From: an uncultured Christensenellaceae bacterium
GTDB lineage: Bacteria > Bacillota > Clostridia > Christensenellales > MGBC116941
Assembly (NCBI GenBank): GCA_910585035.1
Contig: CAJUEF010000016.1
Coordinates: 31,773 to 36,817 of the forward strand
Direction: 5' to 3'
DNA: 5,045 bases
Shown piece by piece: positions 1 to 5,034 of the stretch; the first letter of the stretch is position 1; each line of letters starts with the position of its first letter. A program made the position numbers and the translations under genes. The notes under the pieces are model-generated. The model was given only the letters and a program-made list of their open reading frames with translations, did no database searches and was not told the origin of the DNA.

Positions 1-50
1 TTATTCTTATAGCTTCTATAGCAATTGTTACGGTAATTATGTTTATTTAG
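1..50 (+). CDS. C-terminal end of a probable membrane protein (partial, runs off the left edge)
   Basis: Reading from base 3, the frame gives ILIASIAIVTVIMFI and then a TAG stop at 48-50. This is an unbroken hydrophobic stretch of the kind that ends in a transmembrane helix. The gene would enter from the left on the plus strand. A strong terminator at 121-161 follows 70 bases after the stop, which fits a gene ending here. The call rests on 15 residues only. A second frame, ending in a stop at 68-70, gives a Tyr/Ser/Asn-rich peptide that looks less protein-like. No family can be assigned. Confidence 0.45.
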   Translation, partial: ILIASIAIVTVIMFI

Positions 51-120
51 AACTGCTTATTTGTTTATAAATAAAACAAAATTTTTTTAATTGTTTTTAA
101 TACATAGCATTAATTGCAAT

Positions 121-161
121 AAAAATAAAAGCCCTGCCAATAAAGCAGGGCTTTTATTTTT
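121..161. terminator. Bidirectional intrinsic terminator between convergent genes
   Basis: A perfect 17-bp inverted repeat (121-137 with 145-161) encloses a 7-base loop. The core is GCCCTGC/GCAGGGC, flanked by A-rich and T-rich arms. Because the arms are AAAAATAAAA and TTTTATTTTT, a U-tract follows the GC core on either strand. It lies 28 bases past the lipoprotein stop and 70 bases past the stop of the left-edge plus-strand gene, so it probably ends both transcripts. Confidence 0.9.
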
Positions 162-189
162 TCTTAATAGGTACTTTTCAAGCAAAAGC

Positions 190-870
190 CTATAGTGCTG
201 CAAATCCTGCAATAAGGCTATTAAATGCTTCTTCACTTCTGTAAGTAATTGCAATACCTATTATGCGGTTGTCTTTTTTCTTAATCAACATAGTCTGTTT
301 AAGCTTAACGCCATTTTTAGTCATAGAATAAGTAACGTCTGTAAATTCTATGCCAGCAACTTCTCTTTTCTTTACATCCTCATAAATAGGTGTTGAAGTT
401 GTCTTTTTCAACTGTGCTTTAAGAGCCTCAACATACTGATCCTCATTAAGTGTAATATTCATTTTTTCAACTGTAATAATAACTGATTCACCGCTGTCTG
501 CTTTAGTTGCAGCCATTTCATAAACAGAATTAAGTTTTGCGTAATCAATCATCTTTTGACCTGTTTTGCTGTCCTCATACATATGTTCGCTGCCAATTTG
601 CATTGCCTGCTCCATTTGTTCATCAGTCATCATAATCATGCCTTCAGACAAGGTGTATTTAAGCCCTAACCACTCGCTTGTAAATTCCTTATCTGTTCTT
701 GTTCCCCTTTGATAAGTGTCTGCCGCCTGTGTTGACTGTGCCTGCGTGGTCCCTGAATTATTTGCGCCGGTATTTCCTGCGTCATTTTTATTTCCGCCTG
801 TACATCCCATAAGCGCGCCGCATACAAGCATTACCCCAAGACTGCAGCTTAAAACCTTCTTAAAATTCAT
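190..870 (-). CDS. Putative lipoprotein of unknown function
   Basis: A 226-residue secreted protein anchored to the outer face of the membrane. Residues 1-23 form a lipoprotein signal: a positively charged start (NFKK), a hydrophobic core, and the lipobox ALMGC, with Cys23 predicted to be lipidated. Residues 24-52 are a Gly/Asn/Thr/Gln/Ala-rich linker. The folded part (about 53-226) alternates predicted strands and helices and ends in a segment like the small secreted PsbP/DcrB-type domains of clostridial lipoproteins. That fold assignment is an impression, not a motif match. No catalytic residues or binding motifs stand out. The ATG start is well placed, with AAGGAG (complement of 880-885) 9 bases upstream. 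The gene is monocistronic as far as can be seen: its own promoter lies near 922-950 and a terminator follows the stop. Function unknown. Confidence 0.85.
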   Translation of the reverse strand: MNFKKVLSCSLGVMLVCGALMGCTGGNKNDAGNTGANNSGTTQAQSTQAADTYQRGTRTDKEFTSEWLGLKYTLSEGMIMMTDEQMEQAMQIGSEHMYEDSKTGQKMIDYAKLNSVYEMAATKADSGESVIITVEKMNITLNEDQYVEALKAQLKKTTSTPIYEDVKKREVAGIEFTDVTYSMTKNGVKLKQTMLIKKKDNRIIGIAITYRSEEAFNSLIAGFAAL

Positions 871-921
871 CTTTAATCACTCCTTAAAACTATGTATGTG
901 TATTACACTAATTTTATCTTC

Positions 922-950
922 ATTATATACTTATAATTTCTAAAAAACAA
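922..950 (-). promoter_or_regulatory. Probable sigma-A-type promoter of the lipoprotein gene
   Basis: On the minus strand a perfect TATAAT (complement of 922-927) stands 17 bases downstream of TTGTTT (complement of 945-950), which matches the -35 consensus in its TTG half. The transcript would start near 915 and have a leader of about 45 bases. In such AT-rich DNA, chance -10 matches are common, so the correct spacing is the main support. Confidence 0.5.
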
Positions 951-1040
951 CACAAATCTTTATTTTTTATTAAAAAACATGAACGCATATTTTTTATCTT
1001 TAAATATAAAAAATTAAATTATTTTTGCAGGGCATACTTA

Positions 1041-1049
1041 TGTTATAAT
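1041..1049 (+). promoter_or_regulatory. Extended -10 promoter for msrAB
   Basis: The bases TGTTATAAT fit the extended -10 pattern TGnTATAAT exactly. There is no good -35 at 17 bases (1021-1026 is ATTTTT). TTGCAG at 1025-1030 is only 13 bases away. Extended -10 promoters often work without a -35. Transcription would begin about 1056-1057, which is the base of the first hairpin, leaving a leader of roughly 157 bases before msrAB. Confidence 0.45.
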
Positions 1050-1056
1050 AACACTA

Positions 1057-1086
1057 TCCACCTTTCTTTAAGAAAAGAAAGGTGGA
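1057..1086 (+). repeat. Perfect 13-bp hairpin in the msrAB leader
   Basis: Bases 1057-1069 pair without error with 1074-1086 around the loop AAGA; the outer end is TCCACC/GGTGGA. No U-tract follows on either strand, so it is not an intrinsic terminator. The heptamer AAAGAAA in the right arm (1074-1080) recurs at 1090-1096, so the left-arm TTTCTTT could pair with either copy. CTTTCTTT/AAAGAAAG palindromes of this style occur as dispersed intergenic repeats in many bacteria. Whether this is one of them cannot be decided from one copy. Confidence 0.6.
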
Positions 1087-1138
1087 GCCAAAGAAACTTA
1101 AATACAATGTGATATATTATAATAAGATTTTCTTTTTA

Positions 1139-1170
1139 TTACTTTTTCTTTTTTATAAAAGAAAAAGTAA
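1139..1170 (+). repeat. Perfect 14-bp AT-rich hairpin in the msrAB leader
   Basis: Bases 1139-1152 (TTACTTTTTCTTTT) are perfectly complementary to 1157-1170 around the loop TTAT. Each arm has only two G/C pairs, so as RNA it is weaker than the upstream hairpin. It ends 27 bases before the msrAB Shine-Dalgarno sequence and does not sequester it. It shares the pyrimidine-left, purine-right design of the 1057-1086 hairpin. Confidence 0.55.
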
Positions 1171-1213
1171 ATAGTTATTAACATAAATCTATAAATTAAG
1201 GAGATTAAAATAT

Positions 1214-2176
1214 ATGGAAAAACAAATTTATCTTGCAGGCGGCTGTTTTTGGGGATTGGAAAAATACCTGTCACAAATTCAAGGCGTTCTTTCCACTGAA
1301 GCAGGCTACGCAAATGGTGATGGTGAAAATCCCACATATGAACAGGTATGCACAGGCAAGCTTGGTTTTGCAGAAACAGTAAAAGTGGATTATGACCCTG
1401 AAATCGCTTCCCTTTCTTTTATTTTACAGCTTTTTTATGATGCTATAGACCCAACAACAATTAACCGTCAAGGCGGCGACCGTGGAATACAGTACCGCTC
1501 AGGAATATACTATACAGATGAAAACGACTTTCATATAATAAAAAAATCCCTGGAAAAGCTGTCTGCAAATTTTTCAATGCCAATAGCAATAGAATGCAGG
1601 CCTCTTAAAAATTATTATCCCGCCGAGCAATATCACCAACGCTATCTCGATAAAAATCCTAACGGTTACTGCCACATAGGAAAGGATAAGTTTGAACATG
1701 CCAGAAACAGTAACCCCCAATTATCAAACCCAAGGTGGGTCAAGCCATCTGATGAAACTTTAAAAAGCATCTTGACCGACCGTCAATATGCAGTGACCCA
1801 GGAAAGCGCCACCGAACCACCTTTTAATAACGAATACTGGGATTTAAATTCTCCGGGAATATATGTTGATATTACAACAGGCGAGCCCCTTTTCACGTCA
1901 GCAGATAAATTTGATTCCGGCTGCGGATGGCCGGCATTTTCAAAGCCGGTTTCAAAAGAAGTAATTACAGAACATGAAGATCTTTCCCATGGTATGCGGC
2001 GCAAGGAAGTGCGCAGCAAAGTGGGCAATTCCCATTTAGGCCACGTTTTTAACGACGGTCCAAAAGAGCTTGGCGGCATTCGCTATTGTATTAACAGCGC
2101 TTCCCTTCGTTTTATACCAAAAGAAGAAATGATAGCCTTAGGATACGGCGAATTCCTTTCACTCCTTAATAATTAA
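1214..2176 (+). CDS. msrAB: Bifunctional peptide methionine sulfoxide reductase MsrA/MsrB
   Basis: Reduces both epimers of methionine sulfoxide in proteins, MsrA the S form and MsrB the R form, normally recycled by thioredoxin. The MsrA domain is about residues 3-160. It has GCFWG with catalytic Cys11; Tyr42, Glu54, Asp89 and Tyr94 lie at exactly the offsets of the active-site residues of E. coli MsrA. The recycling Cys153 is in NGYCHI. A linker (about 161-204) leads to the MsrB domain (205-310), with DSGCGWP holding resolving Cys237, HLGHVF holding active-site histidines 274 and 277, and RYCINS holding catalytic Cys292. The structural-zinc CxxC pairs of many MsrB proteins are absent, as is usual in fused forms. 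The 320-residue length is normal for an A-B fusion. No signal peptide is visible, so it is probably cytoplasmic. AAGGAG at 1198-1203 stands 10 bases before the ATG. It is the only complete plus-strand gene here. Confidence 0.97.
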   Translation: MEKQIYLAGGCFWGLEKYLSQIQGVLSTEAGYANGDGENPTYEQVCTGKLGFAETVKVDYDPEIASLSFILQLFYDAIDPTTINRQGGDRGIQYRSGIYYTDENDFHIIKKSLEKLSANFSMPIAIECRPLKNYYPAEQYHQRYLDKNPNGYCHIGKDKFEHARNSNPQLSNPRWVKPSDETLKSILTDRQYAVTQESATEPPFNNEYWDLNSPGIYVDITTGEPLFTSADKFDSGCGWPAFSKPVSKEVITEHEDLSHGMRRKEVRSKVGNSHLGHVFNDGPKELGGIRYCINSASLRFIPKEEMIALGYGEFLSLLNN

Positions 2177-2202
2177 AAGTTTTTAATCATATATAAAAAC
2201 TT
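2177..2202 (+). terminator. Weak AT-rich hairpin directly after the msrAB stop
   Basis: Bases 2177-2185 (AAGTTTTTA) pair with 2194-2202 (TAAAAACTT) around an 8-base loop, starting right after the TAA. Only one G/C pair is present, so alone it would be a poor terminator. Its last two bases are also the first arm base, or abut it, of the stronger hairpin at 2202-2232, so the two compete slightly for pairing. Confidence 0.35.
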
Positions 2203-2232
2203 AAAGGCGGCAAAGAAAATATGCCGCCTTTA
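2202..2232. terminator. Convergent terminator between msrAB and the hydrolase gene
   Basis: An 11-bp perfect stem (2202-2212 with 2222-2232) has the core GGCGGCA/TGCCGCC and a 9-base loop. It begins immediately after the minus-strand hydrolase stop (2233-2235) and 25 bases after the msrAB stop. On the minus strand it is followed by TTTAAG and a run of five T. On the plus strand the T-tract is short and broken. It probably serves both genes, more strongly the hydrolase. Confidence 0.75.
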
Positions 2233-3036
2233 TTATTGCTGTATACCACTGGTTCCTTTTTCCCAGAATTTCTCCAGCGTTTCATTAAACTTCTGTGGAA
2301 CATCCATATTAACACAGTGCCCTGCATTTTCAAATATCACCACCTGACAATCAGGTTCATTTCTCTTCCACATTTCTATAGCAGATAATTCCATGGGCAA
2401 ATCATATTTACCGCATCCTATTAACAGCGGGTATTCTCTTTGCTCTGTTTTATGCGCATTAATCATGCTGTTTAAAGAGGCTAAGTACATAAAAGACTTT
2501 TTGGGGAATTTAACATTCATTTCATAGAAAGACCTTTGTGCATCCTTGGAATATGCGGATATATTCATATTTGATTTGGCAAACCATTTGACTGAAACCA
2601 TAGCCTTGAACATCATAAGCATTTGTGCCGCGCTGTTTTTTTTCTGCATTTTAATATCAAAATTATTAATATCATAACCGCCAAAACAAGCAAGTGATTT
2701 GATAAAATAAGGATATTTATTTGCAAAATCCTGTGCTAAAACAGCTCCTAAAGAAATGCCGACAATATGAACTTTATCAATTCCCTGCACCTTTAATATC
2801 TCGTTTATCCACGGGGACATTTTTTTAATGCTGTCCCCTTTTTTTGCATCTGTTGAATTTCCATGTCCAATTATATCAATGGCTAGAATGTTATATTTAT
2901 TTTTTAAATATTCTATCTGAGGTAAAAACATATTATAGTTTACAAAAGCAGCATGAATAAACAGCACCCATTCTTTATTTTTTTCTTCACTTATGTAATA
3001 TACAATAGGCGACCTTTCCAGTTTAAATTCTTTCAT
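2233..3036 (-). CDS. Alpha/beta-fold hydrolase
   Basis: A 267-residue single-domain enzyme of the alpha/beta hydrolase superfamily, probably cytoplasmic because no signal peptide is present. The fold landmarks are in order: the oxyanion-loop motif HAAFVN (28-33), the strand and turn DIIGHGNS (54-61), the nucleophile elbow GISLG with Ser95 (93-97), the acid Asp212 in CGKYDLP, and catalytic His240 in AGHCVN. A helical cap lies between about 120 and 195. This complete Ser-Asp-His triad supports an active esterase, lipase or C-C hydrolase type enzyme, but the substrate cannot be read from sequence. The ATG is preceded by AAGGGGA (complement of 3046-3052) at 9 bases. It follows the metallopeptidase gene by only 38 bases with no terminator between, so the two are probably one operon. 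Confidence 0.9.
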   Translation of the reverse strand: MKEFKLERSPIVYYISEEKNKEWVLFIHAAFVNYNMFLPQIEYLKNKYNILAIDIIGHGNSTDAKKGDSIKKMSPWINEILKVQGIDKVHIVGISLGAVLAQDFANKYPYFIKSLACFGGYDINNFDIKMQKKNSAAQMLMMFKAMVSVKWFAKSNMNISAYSKDAQRSFYEMNVKFPKKSFMYLASLNSMINAHKTEQREYPLLIGCGKYDLPMELSAIEMWKRNEPDCQVVIFENAGHCVNMDVPQKFNETLEKFWEKGTSGIQQ

Positions 3037-3074
3037 ATTTAACCATCCCCTTATTTTAACAAAGCTTTACTGAT

Positions 3075-3797
3075 TTATCTTATTATTGCATCAATATAGT
3101 CCGGCTCCTGCGAGTGTAAAATGTCCTTTGCAATTCGCCAATTGGGCAAAAACTTATCCATATATTCCATAAAAATATCGTTATGCTTGCGTTCAAGTAA
3201 ATGGACCAATTCATGTGTAATAACATAATCTAAACACTCCGGAGCTTTTTTTACCAATTGCAAATTAAGCCATATTACCTTTTTTTCCAAATTGCAGTTG
3301 CCCCACTTTGTTTTCATATCCCTAATCTGGCATTTATTGCACTTTATGCCAACAGTATTTTCACACTTTTCCAAAACCTCCGGAACTTTTTGCTTTAACT
3401 GCTCTCGATACCATTCCTTTAAAATACGTTTTTTTTGCTCAGATGTGCTTTTTTGTCTAAGATTTAATATTAGCTTTTCACCTGAAATTTTAACTTCATT
3501 ATAAATTTTTGAATAATTCACATCTAATATATAGCGTTTTCCCCATAAATAATGGCTTTCCCCTGTTTCATATTGAATTTGTGTCTGACATGGCTGTTTA
3601 TTAAAATTTTGCTTTTGCCTTTGATTTTTTATCCATGGCAGTTTTAAAATCACAAACATTCGTATAGCATCTGGGCTGGCAGAACGCGGAACAGTAACTT
3701 GTACCTCGCCACCTGGAGGCACAACCCTAATGAACATATCTTTTATATCTCTTTTAATTATTGTAATTTCAATATCACAAACTAACATTTTTTTCAC
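3075..3797 (-). CDS. YgjP-type (DUF45) zinc metallopeptidase
   Basis: A 240-residue protein of the YgjP/DUF45 family, predicted zinc-dependent peptidases related to SprT/WLM proteins. Signature parts are in the usual order: the strand motif MKTKWGNC (161-168; WGSC is more common), hydrophobic LNLQLVKKAPECLDYV, then HELVH (195-199) giving two zinc histidines and Glu196. His205 in KHNDIF is the likely third ligand, and LPNW (217-220) closes the domain. The N-terminal 120 residues are beta-rich, as in relatives. Cysteines 145, 153, 156 and 168 cluster just before the motif. The first codon is GTG; the frame is closed by TAA just upstream, and AAGGAG (complement of 3813-3818) is 15 bases away, somewhat long. 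An ATG three codons in is farther still. Family members often neighbour restriction systems, but none is visible here. The physiological substrate is unknown. Confidence 0.88.
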   Translation of the reverse strand: MKKMLVCDIEITIIKRDIKDMFIRVVPPGGEVQVTVPRSASPDAIRMFVILKLPWIKNQRQKQNFNKQPCQTQIQYETGESHYLWGKRYILDVNYSKIYNEVKISGEKLILNLRQKSTSEQKKRILKEWYREQLKQKVPEVLEKCENTVGIKCNKCQIRDMKTKWGNCNLEKKVIWLNLQLVKKAPECLDYVITHELVHLLERKHNDIFMEYMDKFLPNWRIAKDILHSQEPDYIDAIIR

Positions 3798-3812
3798 TTA
3801 ATATTCACTTTG

Positions 3813-3818
3813 CTCCTT
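3813..3818 (-). promoter_or_regulatory. Ribosome binding site that decides the GTG start of the metallopeptidase
   Basis: AAGGAG on the minus strand lies 15 bases before the GTG at 3795-3797 and 24 bases before the ATG at 3786-3788. A TAA at 3798-3800 prevents any earlier in-frame start. The GTG is therefore preferred although the spacing is longer than usual. Confidence 0.6.
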
Positions 3819-3905
3819 TTTTGGTGCAATAAAATGATTAACTTTTTTATCATCCTGTAAAAGATTACAAAAGGTTATTAATATTTCTTTATATATTTAA
3901 ATACA

Positions 3906-3914
3906 ATTATATCA
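3906..3914 (-). promoter_or_regulatory. Extended -10 promoter for the metallopeptidase-hydrolase pair
   Basis: The minus strand reads TGATATAAT (complement of 3906-3914), an exact TGnTATAAT extended -10. Seventeen bases upstream is TAGAAC (complement of 3929-3934), a 3 of 6 match to TTGACA. Transcription would start near 3899 with a leader of about 100 bases. The stretch between here and the ribosome binding site shows no clear structure. Confidence 0.4.
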
Positions 3915-3933
3915 AAAATTTCCAGTTTGTTCT

Positions 3934-3951
3934 ATAGGTCTTATAACCTAT
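3934..3951. promoter_or_regulatory. Small dyad upstream of the metallopeptidase promoter
   Basis: ATAGGT (3934-3939) is mirrored by ACCTAT (3946-3951) with 6 bases between. It overlaps or abuts the -35 region of the proposed promoter at 3906-3934, which is where an operator might sit. A 6-bp dyad in AT-rich DNA can be chance, and no regulator is known. Confidence 0.2.
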
Positions 3952-3980
3952 TTTTGAATATATAAAATTATAGAATAAAT

Positions 3981-4010
3981 AAAAAAAAACGCCCTGTTTT
4001 TACAGAGCGT
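3981..4010 (-). terminator. Intrinsic terminator of the superoxide dismutase gene
   Basis: Stem 3989-3997 with 4002-4010 and loop TTTT. On the plus strand it has a C-A mismatch (3993/4006), but on the minus-strand RNA this becomes a G-U pair, giving nine continuous pairs (ACGCUCUGU/ACAGGGCGU). The run of A at 3981-3988 gives an eight-base U-tract directly after the stem on the minus strand. Stem and tract both assign it to the minus strand, 37 bases past the SOD stop. Confidence 0.92.
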
Positions 4011-4047
4011 AACACCTTTAAATAAAATATTTTTTAGTAGTTTTTAT

Positions 4048-4548
4048 TTACATTTTTCGTATTACTCCACAGGCAATTTTATCCCCTGAGTTTCCGGATG
4101 GCTGCGTTTTAAAATCATCGGGTTTACTATGTATTATAACCGGCTTCCCCAAAACATCGCTAACGTTAAATCTGTGAGTAAACACTGCACCAAAAGCATA
4201 TCCGTCATTTACGAATATAGGCGGCAAATCACCTGCATGCTCAGGATGTGGACAACCTGAAGGGTTGTAATGGCTTCCGGCATCCGCAAAAGGATCTTTT
4301 TCATTGCCGGTGCATCCGCTTCCATCGTGAATGTGCAGCGCTAATATTCTGTTTCCGCATTTACCCTCCTGAGTTGGCAGGCCGGTTAACGAATAAACCA
4401 CATAAACGCCAAAAGGCATTTGATAAAAATTCATAACTCCCTTTATGTCCGGATAATCAAGAGACCCTTGTATGTACGCACAGCCATCTGGAAGAGCATT
4501 GGCTAAATACTTTAAAACTACCCTTTCATTACTAAAATCAAAGCTCAT
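4048..4548 (-). CDS. Cu/Zn superoxide dismutase family protein, without signal peptide
   Basis: Expected to convert superoxide to oxygen and hydrogen peroxide. A 166-residue protein with the metal-site pattern of the family: His72 and His74 in HIH, bridging His93 in GSHYNP, His101 and His104 with Asp107 in HPEHAGD (zinc side), and His140 in IIHSKPDD (fourth copper ligand). Cys79 and Cys160 match the conserved intrasubunit disulfide pair. The active-site arginine just before ACGVI in well-studied enzymes is Lys157 here (GNSGDKIACGVI). The zinc loop is short compared with animal enzymes. Most bacterial SodC proteins are exported, but residues 1-30 show no signal peptide or lipobox, so this one appears cytoplasmic or leaderless. 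AGGAGGT (complement of 4557-4563) stands 9 bases before the ATG. It may be read from the GIY-YIG gene 80 bases upstream, as no terminator separates them, or from its own promoter. Confidence 0.92.
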   Translation of the reverse strand: MSFDFSNERVVLKYLANALPDGCAYIQGSLDYPDIKGVMNFYQMPFGVYVVYSLTGLPTQEGKCGNRILALHIHDGSGCTGNEKDPFADAGSHYNPSGCPHPEHAGDLPPIFVNDGYAFGAVFTHRFNVSDVLGKPVIIHSKPDDFKTQPSGNSGDKIACGVIRKM

Positions 4549-4628
4549 AATATAATACCTCCTGTATCATTAATATGTGACACTGGAGATTTAGTGAAAG
4601 CTTTAATTTTAAAATTGCATAACACCGG

Positions 4629-4892
4629 TCAGCTATTAATAATTTGATTAAATCCCTTTATAAGATTTTCCTTTTTAATGCGGGTCAGCCTTTTTAAGGA
4701 CGCCTCCCGTTTCATAGCCTCGCTTTTAGATAAAAACACCTCATAATACACCAGCTTTACAGGACGTCTGCCGGCAGTATATTTTGCGCCTTTACCACTG
4801 CTGTGTTCTTCAAGCCTACGGTATATATCCGTTGTATATCCGCTGTAAATAGTGCCGTCTGCACACCTTAACATATATGTGTAATATTTCAT
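4629..4892 (-). CDS. Small GIY-YIG domain protein (UPF0213/YhbQ type)
   Basis: An 87-residue protein consisting almost wholly of a GIY-YIG nuclease-type domain. It starts with the family strand YYTYMLRCADG, then TIYSGYTTDIYRRLEEH, which corresponds to the second half of the motif (YSGYT in place of YIG) with the conserved Arg in RRLEEH. Then come GAKYTAGRRPVKLVYYE and the helix SEAMKREASLKRLTR with the conserved glutamate region. Family members of this size are common in Firmicutes and are suspected DNA-processing proteins, but a role is not established here. The start is ATG at 4890-4892, with GGAG (complement of 4902-4905) 9 bases upstream. A TTG at 4905-4907 in the same frame overlaps that ribosome binding site and is not the likely start. 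TTGTAT and TTATAT (complements of 4966-4971 and 4942-4947, 18 bases apart) are a weak promoter candidate. Confidence 0.88.
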   Translation of the reverse strand: MKYYTYMLRCADGTIYSGYTTDIYRRLEEHSSGKGAKYTAGRRPVKLVYYEVFLSKSEAMKREASLKRLTRIKKENLIKGFNQIINS

Positions 4893-4901
4893 ATTTGTTA
4901 T

Positions 4902-4905
4902 CTCC
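4902..4905 (-). promoter_or_regulatory. Ribosome binding site that decides the ATG start of the GIY-YIG gene
   Basis: GGAG on the minus strand is 9 bases before the ATG at 4890-4892. It overlaps the upstream in-frame TTG (4905-4907), which would add five residues (start codon plus EITN) before the conserved KYYTYMLRC beginning. This favours the shorter 87-residue product. Confidence 0.7.
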
Positions 4906-4990
4906 AATTATTAGCAATACCTTTATTTATAAATTTCAAAAATATAATTTTAAAACTATTTTCATATACAAGTTTTGGTAACTACAATAT

Positions 4991-5034
4991 AAAAAATGAA
5001 AGCCCTCTAAAATATAATTTTAGAAAGCTTTCAT
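4991..5034 (-). terminator. Intrinsic terminator of a minus-strand gene beyond the right edge
   Basis: Long stem: 4996-5003 with 5027-5034 (ATGAAAGC/GCTTTCAT) continues into 5006-5013 with 5017-5024. The intervening CC/AA mismatch on the plus strand becomes two G-U pairs on the minus strand, making one 18-pair hairpin there. Bases 4991-4995 give a U-tract after it on the minus strand. It lies upstream of the GIY-YIG gene, so it ends a transcript entering from the right. Confidence 0.8.

Larger units (their letters stand above)
871..1213. other. Divergent intergenic region, 343 bases
   Basis: No credible gene is present. The left part holds the lipoprotein ribosome binding site (880-885) and its probable promoter (922-950). 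The middle (about 951-1020) is nearly pure A/T with no recognisable element. The right part holds an extended -10 (1041-1049), two perfect hairpins (1057-1086 and 1139-1170), and the msrAB ribosome binding site AAGGAG at 1198-1203. I could not match the leader to any known riboswitch or T-box consensus. Confidence 0.7.

Noticed and set aside
716..943. Plus-strand open frame of 75 codons opposite the lipoprotein start
   Set aside because: It lies mostly antisense to the well-supported lipoprotein gene, has no clear ribosome binding site, and its Pro/Phe/Cys-rich product looks like a shadow of the signal peptide and linker codons.
1057..1170. Hairpin pair read as a small mobile element (MITE) with terminal repeats
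   Set aside because: The two hairpins are not inverted copies of each other across the segment, and no target-site duplication was found at the ends.
1098..1337. Minus-strand open frame of 79 codons across the msrAB leader and start
   Set aside because: It covers the catalytic GCFWG region of msrAB on the opposite strand and runs through the A/T hairpin; its Lys/Tyr/Phe-rich product is what such DNA gives by chance.
1783..2079. Minus-strand open frame of 98 codons inside msrAB
   Set aside because: It is antisense to the MsrB domain, whose motifs are fully conserved on the plus strand; no start signal was seen.
1214..2176. MsrB domain lacks the zinc-binding CxxC pairs
   Set aside because: This is usual for MsrB domains in A-B fusions; the resolving Cys237 and catalytic Cys292 are both present, so the domain should be active.
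2941..2970. Alpha/beta hydrolase oxyanion loop reads HAAFVN instead of the textbook HG motif
   Set aside because: HAA-type variants at this position are familiar in the superfamily, and the rest of the catalytic machinery is intact, so this is not evidence of a broken or new enzyme.
3292..3504. Plus-strand open frame of 70 codons inside the metallopeptidase gene
   Set aside because: It is antisense to a complete gene with a conserved family motif; the Phe/Ser/Cys-rich product is a typical shadow.
4248..4436. Plus-strand open frame of 62 codons inside the SOD gene
   Set aside because: It is antisense to the metal-ligand region of the SOD; no independent support.
4564..4628. Promoter directly ahead of the SOD gene
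   Set aside because: The best pair on the minus strand (TTTCAC, 18 bases, TATTAA) matches consensus too weakly to list as a feature; read-through from the GIY-YIG gene is equally possible.
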